A DNA stretch of 38,092 nucleotides, taken from NCBI GenBank assembly GCA_023481105.1, contig JAMCWK010000135.1, positions 1 through 38,092 of the forward strand. The letters run 5' to 3'. Source of the stretch: Acidobacteriota bacterium. GTDB lineage: Bacteria > Acidobacteriota > Terriglobia > Acidiferrales > UBA7541. Positions 31,672 to 38,092 of this stretch are shown here, one piece after another (the first letter of the stretch is position 1; each line of letters begins with the position of its first letter). Under the pieces are notes generated by a model that saw nothing but the letters and a program-made list of their open reading frames with translations, did not search any database and was not told the DNA's origin. Made by a program: the position numbers and the translations under genes.

Positions 31672-34600
31672 TCACATTCTTTTCAGATTTCGTTGGGCCA
31701 AGCGATAGGTAGCCGTGGGCTGCCGCTCGATGTTCTTCGGCTTTTCCATCCTTTTGTATGCAGCGACGGCCGTTTGCTTTTCTCCCCAGAGTTCAGCCAG
31801 CCGCCCGTACAAATACCAAATTGCGGCATTGGGCTCTTCCAAGTTGTACAACTCGATGGCCTGCAGCATCGCCTCGCGCGCTTCGTTGGTCTTTCCGGCC
31901 TCCGCCCAAACCGCCGAGAGCGTGTGCACAATGGCCGCATTGTTGTTCTGGCTCAATTGTGCGGCTCGCTGCGCGTCCTCCACGGCCTGCTGCGGCATGG
32001 GCTCAATGAACAGAGCACCCCAGGCCATGCCGTTGTAATCCGAAGCCGTTGCTTTCCCTAGAGCGGCCAGGCGTCGCAGATGCTCAATGGATTCTGCAAA
32101 TTGCCCCCGGAACTCCTCAATCCGCGCCAGGGCGCGCAGCGCCGTCGCATCGTTCTCGCGGCGCTTCAAGCGCGCCTGTGCGACCGCTTCTGCTTGGTCC
32201 CAGTGCTTCAGCGAATTCTGCGCTTCGATAACCATCATGAATGCGATTTCCGAGTCCGGGTAGGCGCGCAATAATTCTTCCGCAATGGGAAGCACAGAGT
32301 TGAAGTCGCTCAATTTCACATACGCAGCTGCCAGAGCTAATTGCAGACCAACTCTTGCCGCCGAGTTGTCGAGGGCCTTCTCCAGTGCGCCACGCAGGAT
32401 GGGAACTGCGAGATTCGCGTTTGGCGTAGTGACCAGCAGACTCGCACCGGCCGCACGAATCGCATCGGAATCGGCTTCCCTTCCCTTCTCCCAAAGCCGC
32501 GGAAAGGGCTTTCCGGCGTACGGGTCATCCCCGCCGGTAAGCTGCATTTCCTCGCGAACCCAATCCAGCAAGCGCCGCGCGCCGGGTAGGTCGCCGCGAT
32601 CCACACGCCACAGCACCTCCAGCCCCACACTGGTTGCGGATTTAGCTTCATCCAGAATGCGGTACACTCCGTTTTCCCGCACCACCAAGAAGGTCATCGG
32701 CGCCGACCCAGGAGCCTCTGTGCGCACACGATAATCGCCTCCCTCGATGCCTTCCGCCGAAAACTGGATGTTAGCTACGATAAGGTCGCGTCCCACAGCC
32801 AACGGCACTCCGCTTCGCGCAAGGACGATTCGCGCGCCGGTCAGTTCGCCTACGGAATCCCGCTCGTCTTCCTTGCTAAGTTCGTCGGCTGCCGCTTTGC
32901 TGCTGATCGCCATTAAATCTTCCTTCTTGGGTCGTTCCGGTGCAAAGATGAGCGCGAACATTTGCTTGACCGCATCCCGCGGGTCGCTCGGCGAGAGTTT
33001 CAGATCCTCGTAACGGATTGCTTTTCGGTACATCTCCGCTTGCCCCAAGGTCGCCGTGGCATTCGCGGCTCCGCGCGCGCCGGCCGCCAGCAGGTCAGCG
33101 CCCTGCGGGTAGAATCGCAACTGCACCAGGGTTGCCCCGGCCCCGCTCATGGCTTTGCGCCGCGCATCGTCGCTGCTGATCTCTTTGTTCGCCTGCTGAA
33201 TGGCGACTGCGGAACCCTCCAGGGCCGCGGTGGCGATTAGAAGCAGCGAGTCACGTTGACCCGAGCCTGGCGGTAAGGCTTTCGCTTCCTCCCGCAGTTC
33301 TTTGAACTTCCCTGCCCGCAGATAAACGATGGGAAGATTGGCGGCGAGTCCGGTGCCTTTCATCTTTTCTTTGATTTTCAGGTATTCCAGAATGGCCTCG
33401 TCAAGCTTCGCGCCCTTTGCGTATCGCTCGCCTTCGGCATTGTGCTCCAGCAGGATGGCCAGGTCTCCGCGTGATTCAACGTTGTCCGCTTCGAGCTCGA
33501 CCGCCTTGCGGTGTGCGGCAATCGCACCATCCCAGTCGAATCCTTTCTTGAACCGCCGCCCCAGCACGTCATGCTGAAGGATCCAGCCAAGTGTCTGCCA
33601 GGCAAGCGAGGATTGCGGCTCTGCCACGGTGGCCCGCCGGGCCTCCTCGCGCGCGGCCTCTCCCAGCCCCGCGGCGAGCAGTCCCTGCGCAGTTCGCACG
33701 TGGTGCGCCGCCACGTTGGGCTCCTTCGACGCGACAGAGCGGAATTCCGCCAGGGCCTCGCGAATCTTTCCTGCCTCCAGCAAGTCGAAGCCTTTGTATG
33801 CGAACACCACCATGAGTGCTTCCGCCCTGCGAATCTTCAGCACGGCTTGGCGCAGCGCTTCGGCTTCCTCTGCACTCATTTCGCGCTTCCCGGTGTCGAA
33901 CCGCAGCACTCCCGTCACTACGCCACCTTCACCTTGTTTGAATTCTTTGCTGTAAATCGCGGAGCCGAACTTCTCCGTGCCGGACTCCGGCAGGGAGCGA
34001 ACCTGAAAACCGGGGGGCGGCGTGATGCGATAGTTCCATTCGACTGTGGACGGCGCCGGCAAAAAGAGCGGCCCGCTGCGCTTGCGTTCCTTTTTCTGAT
34101 TGGCGTTCGGCGGCTCCGCGGTTTCTTCCGGTTCGCTGGCCAGGCCGGCGTTTTCGTCACGAAATTCCGGGGGGAGTTGCTCAAATAATCCGGCCGGCAT
34201 GATGGCCACGGCCGCGTCCTTTAGTTCCGTGGTTCCGCGGGTCGCCTTGGGGGTTTCAATCCGCAGCCGGAACGGCTGCGAGTAGTCCTTGGGAGCCGTG
34301 TGTTCGTATTTGACGGGCGCTTTGGAGAGATAGGCCTCATCAAAATATTTTTGCAGTGTCTCGTTGATTTCCTTAGGATCACGCACCGCATACCCGTAGC
34401 GATAATCGCTCTCCTTCCCGCCGAACACCTCCGTCGTTTCTGTTACGCGCGCGGAACCCATGGGCGCCAGAAAAAACTCTCGCGTCTCGACGATACGATT
34501 CTGGGAAGAGGAGGCCGAGGACGTGCGCTTCAATTCCTGCGTTCCTGGTGCAGCCACCAGCGCTAGGCGGTCCTGATCGGAGTCCGCCAGTGCATCCAGG

Positions 34601-35841
34601 CGTGAATACTCGTCCGTGGCGTCGATCCAGTAGTCCGGTTTTCCCGGCACGTACACAATGGCGTGATCGAACTCGCCCATTCCGGGCAGGGTTGGATCGG
34701 GATTCGTTTGCGGCGACGTGCGCAGCACGGCGACATGCGCCTCGATTCCCGCAGCTCTCAGCATCGCCACCAGCATGGCGGACTTGTCCTTGCAGTCGCC
34801 GAACTTTCGTTGAAGGGTTTCTGCCGGTGTGCGCGGCACCAGCGACGCTTCGTCAAACTCGATGCCGGTATAGCGCACCTGTTCGTGCAATCGGCGCATC
34901 AGCCGCCAGATGATGTCCTCCCGTCCTCTAGCTCCTTCCAGCGCCTTGCCAATCATCGCCTCGCGATCTGCGGCCCGGATTTGTTCGTCCACCATTTGCG
35001 CATAGCGTTCCGCAACTGCCTGCCACGATTTTCCGGTCGAAAACCAGACGCCCGGGTAGCGCGGCTGATCCGGCGTTGAATACGGCTCCGGCATGCGCCA
35101 AGCCGGCATCACGCCGCGCTCGAAAGTGAGCCGTATGCGCCCATCGCTTTCGCTGCGTTGGGCCTGCACGTCGGGCATTAACTGGATTTTGTATTGCAAG
35201 GGGAGCGTCGCCGGGGCGTCAATCACGAGGCGAGTATGCCGAAAGCTTTCGCGGCCTCCGAACTCGACGCGGTTCGTCGTTCCTTGATCAAAAAAAGGCG
35301 CCCGCTCACGAAGCACGGTCTCCGCTTCAACCACCGAACCGATGGCCACCGCCGGCAGCGGCCCCTTCAACATGCGCCGATCGGAATAGACGTTCTTATC
35401 TTCCTCGCCGACCCCGGCTTCCGTCAGCGTCTTCGGATCCAAATTGTGCACCGCGCCATCCCGCGTGATCACCCGCGCGCGAATCTCCGGGCGATCCTGA
35501 TTCCACGGCTGCCAGTCGTTCTGGATCGAGGCCCAATTTTGTGCGCCCGCTTCGCTCGCCACGCGATACACCATGCGCCACGTCCTCGTCTTCCGGCCGT
35601 CTGCTTCGAACTCGAAGCGGTACTCTTCGAAGAGCACGACCGCATCCTCGCCGGGTTTAGCCTCGACGGATGCGGCAGCCTTCAGGACTGCTTGCGGGTC
35701 AGCGCTCAAGGGTGCGTTCACCCAGGGTTCGTCGCTTGTCGCCGGCGTCTGGCCGGAAACCAGCGCAAGGCTCAGGAGCATCGCGCAGCAAGCAATCATC
35801 GGCACGATGAGAATTCGGCCCGCGAATCTCGATTTAGGCAT
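31672..35841 (-). CDS. Large exported DUF3857 / transglutaminase-like / TPR protein
   Basis: 1389 residues from the ATG at 35841, with AAGGAA upstream (a start 48 nt earlier would delay the signal peptide). The signal peptide is followed by a DUF3857 beta domain (about 60-290) and a transglutaminase-like domain whose catalytic triad is visible: C350 in KFGDCKDKSAML, H393 in GEFDHAIVYV and D407 in WIDATDEY. A beta-rich region follows, then many TPR-like helical pairs to the end (for example LGWILQHDVLGRRFKKGFDW, AQRAAQLSQNNNAAIVHTLS). Proteins of this layout are found in Bacteroidetes and acidobacteria; substrates are unknown. It may cross-link, cleave or bind peptides in the periplasm or on the cell surface. 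It is transcribed alone. Confidence 0.88.
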   Translation of the reverse strand: MPKSRFAGRILIVPMIACCAMLLSLALVSGQTPATSDEPWVNAPLSADPQAVLKAAASVEAKPGEDAVVLFEEYRFEFEADGRKTRTWRMVYRVASEAGAQNWASIQNDWQPWNQDRPEIRARVITRDGAVHNLDPKTLTEAGVGEEDKNVYSDRRMLKGPLPAVAIGSVVEAETVLRERAPFFDQGTTNRVEFGGRESFRHTRLVIDAPATLPLQYKIQLMPDVQAQRSESDGRIRLTFERGVMPAWRMPEPYSTPDQPRYPGVWFSTGKSWQAVAERYAQMVDEQIRAADREAMIGKALEGARGREDIIWRLMRRLHEQVRYTGIEFDEASLVPRTPAETLQRKFGDCKDKSAMLVAMLRAAGIEAHVAVLRTSPQTNPDPTLPGMGEFDHAIVYVPGKPDYWIDATDEYSRLDALADSDQDRLALVAAPGTQELKRTSSASSSQNRIVETREFFLAPMGSARVTETTEVFGGKESDYRYGYAVRDPKEINETLQKYFDEAYLSKAPVKYEHTAPKDYSQPFRLRIETPKATRGTTELKDAAVAIMPAGLFEQLPPEFRDENAGLASEPEETAEPPNANQKKERKRSGPLFLPAPSTVEWNYRITPPPGFQVRSLPESGTEKFGSAIYSKEFKQGEGGVVTGVLRFDTGKREMSAEEAEALRQAVLKIRRAEALMVVFAYKGFDLLEAGKIREALAEFRSVASKEPNVAAHHVRTAQGLLAAGLGEAAREEARRATVAEPQSSLAWQTLGWILQHDVLGRRFKKGFDWDGAIAAHRKAVELEADNVESRGDLAILLEHNAEGERYAKGAKLDEAILEYLKIKEKMKGTGLAANLPIVYLRAGKFKELREEAKALPPGSGQRDSLLLIATAALEGSAVAIQQANKEISSDDARRKAMSGAGATLVQLRFYPQGADLLAAGARGAANATATLGQAEMYRKAIRYEDLKLSPSDPRDAVKQMFALIFAPERPKKEDLMAISSKAAADELSKEDERDSVGELTGARIVLARSGVPLAVGRDLIVANIQFSAEGIEGGDYRVRTEAPGSAPMTFLVVRENGVYRILDEAKSATSVGLEVLWRVDRGDLPGARRLLDWVREEMQLTGGDDPYAGKPFPRLWEKGREADSDAIRAAGASLLVTTPNANLAVPILRGALEKALDNSAARVGLQLALAAAYVKLSDFNSVLPIAEELLRAYPDSEIAFMMVIEAQNSLKHWDQAEAVAQARLKRRENDATALRALARIEEFRGQFAESIEHLRRLAALGKATASDYNGMAWGALFIEPMPQQAVEDAQRAAQLSQNNNAAIVHTLSAVWAEAGKTNEAREAMLQAIELYNLEEPNAAIWYLYGRLAELWGEKQTAVAAYKRMEKPKNIERQPTATYRLAQRNLKRM

Positions 35842-35899
35842 GATGTTTTCCTTCTGCAGGGGAGGCCGGTTTTTGGTGTTCGAACGCAAATCTGCGGGA

Positions 35900-35928
35900 A
35901 GTATGCACGGGCAGCATTACAAATGCAA
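35900..35928 (-). promoter_or_regulatory. Possible promoter of the DUF3857/TPR gene
   Basis: On the minus strand TTGCAT (35928-35923) and CATACT (35905-35900) are 17 nt apart, about 55-60 nt before the chosen ATG. Each hexamer is a partial match. Confidence 0.35.
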
Positions 35929-35972
35929 TTAGTGATTAAGGTAAGCCGGAGTGTGTGGTGCGTGCCTGTGGA

Positions 35973-36458
35973 CTACATCTTATAGCGCCCGAGGTCCTCG
36001 TCGTTCAGGCCCTCGAGCCACTTGCGCAATTCTTCGTTGGTGCTTTTTTCGGAAACGGCGTTGGTCACCTTGGAGCTCTTCAGCACTTCTTCGTCCACGA
36101 AAATCGGACAATCCACGCGCAAGGCCAGCGCCAGCGCATCCGAGGGACGCGAGTCCACGGACATGATCTGCCCGTTGCGCTCGATCCAGATCAGCGCGTA
36201 AAAAGTATCGTCCTTCAGTTCGTTGACCACCACGCGCTGCACGCGGCATTCCAGGCCCAGCAGAAGGTTCTTCAGCAAGTCGTGGGTCATCGGCCGCGGC
36301 GTCTGCACTTTTTCGATTTCCAGTGCGATGGCGTTCGCTTCGTAGATGCCCACCCAGATGGGCAGGATGGCGCTGCCGTGCGTGTCCTTGAGAACAACGA
36401 TGGGCATATTAGTGGCCGGGTCCATCATCAGCTTCCCGATTTTCATTTCCACTTCCAT
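35973..36458 (-). CDS. Bifunctional nuclease (BFN/DUF151) domain protein
   Basis: 161 residues. The BFN/DUF151 signature is visible in the segments VLKDTHGSAILPIWVGIYEANAI, TPRPMTHDLLKNLL, RVVVNELKDDTFYALIWI and SVDSRPSDALALALRVDCPIFV. The family is annotated as a nuclease domain in plants, but its role in bacteria is poorly known. A C-terminal helical tail (NEELRKWLEGLNDEDLGRYKM) is typical of bacterial members. GGGAGG lies about 6 nt before the ATG. It is 35 nt downstream of miaB on the same strand and probably co-transcribed with it. Confidence 0.88.
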   Translation of the reverse strand: MEVEMKIGKLMMDPATNMPIVVLKDTHGSAILPIWVGIYEANAIALEIEKVQTPRPMTHDLLKNLLLGLECRVQRVVVNELKDDTFYALIWIERNGQIMSVDSRPSDALALALRVDCPIFVDEEVLKSSKVTNAVSEKSTNEELRKWLEGLNDEDLGRYKM

Positions 36459-36493
36459 CGTCGCCTCCCGCTTGCGGCCGAACTAGGCCGCAG

Positions 36494-37897
36494 CTACGTG
36501 ACGCGTTCGCCCACAAGGCTGTTCGGTCCGGCCCGGCTCACCTTCACCTGGACGTATTGTCCCAGAAGACTCGCGCCCGCGCCACTGGAACTCGCGCTTG
36601 GCGAAGTGAAATTGAGCACACGGTTGCAAGACGTGCGCCCGGCCCACTGTTCGACTCGTGAAGATCGTCCGTCCACGAGCACTTCAAATGTCTGCCCGAC
36701 CAGCGCTTCGTTGCGCGCAAGCTGGATGCTCCGCTGCTTTTCCTGCAACACCGCCAGCCGCCTTCCCTTCTCTTCCTCGGAAACGGAGTCCTCCATCTGT
36801 CGCGCCGGCGTGTAGATCGGAAGCGAAAACTTGAACGAAAATCCGCCGTCGTACTGCGCCACATCCAGCAGGCTGAGCGTTTCTTCGAACTCTGCGTCCG
36901 TTTCGCCGGGGAAGCCCACGATGATGTCGCTGGTAATGCTGATGGGCCGTCTGGCCGCGCGTATCAGCGCAATTTTCTCCAGGTACTGCTCGCGCGTGTA
37001 CGTGCGCTGCATGGCCGCCAGCACGCGCGTCGAACCGGACTGCACCGGCAGGTGCACATGATTGCAAATTTCCGGCACCGCTTCGATCGCCTGCACAATC
37101 TCCGGATGAAAATCGCGCGGGTGCGACGTCGTAAAGCGCACTCGCCGAATGCCCGGCACCTGTGCCACGGCCACCAGCAGCTCAGCGAAGCTCATGCCGC
37201 GCGGCGACGGGTCGCGGTAGCTGTTCACCGTCTGCCCGAGGAGTTGAATTTCTGAATAGCCGAAATCCACCAGTTGACGCACTTCCTGCAAGATGGAGGC
37301 GCTCGTCCGGCTGCGCTCCGGCCCGCGCGTGAAGGGCACCACGCAGTACGTGCACGCCTTGTCGCAGCCTTCGATGATGGTGAGATAGGCGCGAAAAGGA
37401 TTGTCGCGCCGCGTCAGTTCGGTCTCGAAGGTTTCGTCCACATCGAGGTCAAGTCCCATCACGCGCCGGTTCCCGACTTCGACTTGCGCCAGCAAGTCGG
37501 GCAGCTTGCGGTAGCTGGCCGAGCCGCACACCAGACTGACCCATGGCGCGCGCTCGAAAATTTCTTCGCCTTCCTGCTGCGCCACGCAGCCGAGAACCCC
37601 GATAATTTTTGTCGGCGACTCGCCCGGGCGGAACAATCCCAGCCGCGAAAACACTTTCTGCGCGGCTTTTTCGCGAATGCTGCAGGTATTGAAGAAAACG
37701 ACGTCGGCGTCGTGCGGCTGGTCCACCTGCTGGTAGCCGCGCGCCAGCATCACGCCGGCTACTTTCTCCGAGTCGTGCACATTCATCTGGCAGCCGAACG
37801 TTTCAATGAAGAATGCTTTGCCGTTGCTGGGCAGAACGCCGCCCGCGGCTCGAGGGCCGGTCAGCATTTCGAGGCGGATATCAATGGAGCTTCCCAT
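36494..37897 (-). CDS. miaB: tRNA-2-methylthio-N6-isopentenyladenosine synthase MiaB
   Basis: 467 residues. The N-terminal MTTase domain has three conserved Cys (ETFGCQMN, FNTCSIREKA, GVLGCVAQ). The radical SAM core has CxxxCxxC as CDKACTYC followed by FTRGPERSR, and a C-terminal TRAM domain ends the protein. MiaB adds a methylthio group to i6A37 in tRNAs. YclB/MtaB/RimO are less likely given the FTRG and TSHP segments. The ATG at 37897 is used; M11 is a possible later start. A TGCTAGAAT extended -10 lies only 13 nt upstream. Confidence 0.94.
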   Translation of the reverse strand: MGSSIDIRLEMLTGPRAAGGVLPSNGKAFFIETFGCQMNVHDSEKVAGVMLARGYQQVDQPHDADVVFFNTCSIREKAAQKVFSRLGLFRPGESPTKIIGVLGCVAQQEGEEIFERAPWVSLVCGSASYRKLPDLLAQVEVGNRRVMGLDLDVDETFETELTRRDNPFRAYLTIIEGCDKACTYCVVPFTRGPERSRTSASILQEVRQLVDFGYSEIQLLGQTVNSYRDPSPRGMSFAELLVAVAQVPGIRRVRFTTSHPRDFHPEIVQAIEAVPEICNHVHLPVQSGSTRVLAAMQRTYTREQYLEKIALIRAARRPISITSDIIVGFPGETDAEFEETLSLLDVAQYDGGFSFKFSLPIYTPARQMEDSVSEEEKGRRLAVLQEKQRSIQLARNEALVGQTFEVLVDGRSSRVEQWAGRTSCNRVLNFTSPSASSSGAGASLLGQYVQVKVSRAGPNSLVGERVT

Positions 37898-37909
37898 ACC
37901 GGAAAAACG

Positions 37910-37918
37910 ATTCTAGCA
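37910..37918 (-). promoter_or_regulatory. Extended -10 element for miaB
   Basis: On the minus strand TGCTAGAAT (37918-37910) is a TGn-extended -10 with a 5-of-6 hexamer. Transcription would begin near 37903, giving a leader of about 6 nt or less. Confidence 0.45.
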
Positions 37919-37937
37919 CATGCGCGCCGGGTTTCGT

Positions 37938-37966
37938 TTGACCGACCCTGTGCCCTATGCTACGGT
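37938..37966 (+). promoter_or_regulatory. Possible promoter for the right-edge gene
   Basis: TTGACC (37938-37943) and TACGGT (37961-37966) with a 17-nt spacer, about 45 nt before the presumed ATT start at 38011. It faces away from the miaB promoter, with about 20 nt between them. Confidence 0.5.
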
Positions 37967-38010
37967 AAGTTTTCGGTATTTTTCACAGCGCGTACTGAGG
38001 GAGGTCAGCG

Positions 38011-38092
38011 ATTCCGGACATCGGGCTCATTATTCTTGCGGGCCAGCTTGGAAGTTTGCTCCAGCAGACCGGCTGGGTGGCCCGCGTCGTTC
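38011..38092 (+). CDS. Partial gene at right edge, apparently starting with ATT
   Basis: The window ends inside this frame. After a stop at 37996-37998 the frame reads GGG AGG TCA GCG ATT CCG, so no ATG, GTG or TTG precedes the hydrophobic stretch PDIGLIILAGQLGSLLQQ. A strong GGGAGG (37999-38004) sits 6 nt before ATT at 38011, the ideal distance, so ATT is the best start. The visible 27 residues look like the first membrane helix of a transporter, perhaps a cation:proton antiporter (Kef/NhaP type), but that is a weak guess. Confidence 0.45.
   Translation, partial: MPDIGLIILAGQLGSLLQQTGWVARVV

Overview
This 38-kb window looks like a piece of chromosome from an acidobacterium (Acidobacteriota, probably near the Koribacter/Terriglobia soil lineages). 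That placement rests on high G+C, acidobacterial-style respiratory gene clusters, a bacillithiol-reductase-like flavoprotein, DUF3857/transglutaminase/TPR proteins and many GTG/TTG starts. No marker gene fixes the genus. I found no rRNA, convincing tRNA, CRISPR array, phage or intact transposon. It reads as a core chromosomal segment, not an island.

Region 1 (1-1.7 kb): a zinc-ribbon membrane protein, a small [2Fe-2S]-type protein and a secreted tetraheme cytochrome c. Region 2 (1.87-9.8 kb): a nearly complete System I cytochrome c maturation operon in the order ccmE-ccmF-ccmH-(CcmI-like small protein)-(418-aa membrane protein)-ccmA-ccmB-ccmC-ccmD-hemH, with many 4-nt overlaps. CcmE carries CxxxY instead of the usual HxxxY heme-binding motif, CcmH has a cysteine-rich non-canonical motif, and no ccmG is present. 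Region 3 (9.8-16.5 kb): a quinol:electron-acceptor oxidoreductase operon with a near-consensus promoter and a perfect 7-1-7 palindrome like a FUR-family operator. It encodes a Rieske protein, a split cytochrome b, a 1057-aa octaheme cytochrome c and a lipoprotein with an amicyanin-like copper site. Region 4 (16.6-20.2 kb): heme A synthesis and oxidase assembly (ctaA, ctaB, a small membrane protein, a DUF420/CtaM-like protein, and a HEAT-repeat protein with a lipoyl-like domain), preceded by three 28-bp tandem repeats. Together regions 2-4 make heme, attach it to c-type cytochromes, and build the cytochromes that need it. The terminal oxidase itself is not in the window.

Region 5 (20.2-27.4 kb) is mixed housekeeping: ferredoxin and NAD-type isocitrate dehydrogenase (minus strand), an A-type Fe-S carrier, a methyltransferase, a TPR protein, NAD+ synthetase, a DsbC/DsbA-like thiol protein and a 5'-truncated SulP/STAS remnant. 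Region 6 (27.5-31.5 kb, minus strand) reads parA-parB-two unknowns-ypdA-like-nuoI. Region 7 (31.7-38 kb) has a 1389-aa DUF3857/transglutaminase/TPR exported protein, a bifunctional-nuclease-domain protein and miaB on the minus strand. A plus-strand gene running off the right edge appears to begin at a non-canonical ATT codon.

All functional calls come from reading motifs and recalling families; no database search was run. Promoter calls are by eye.
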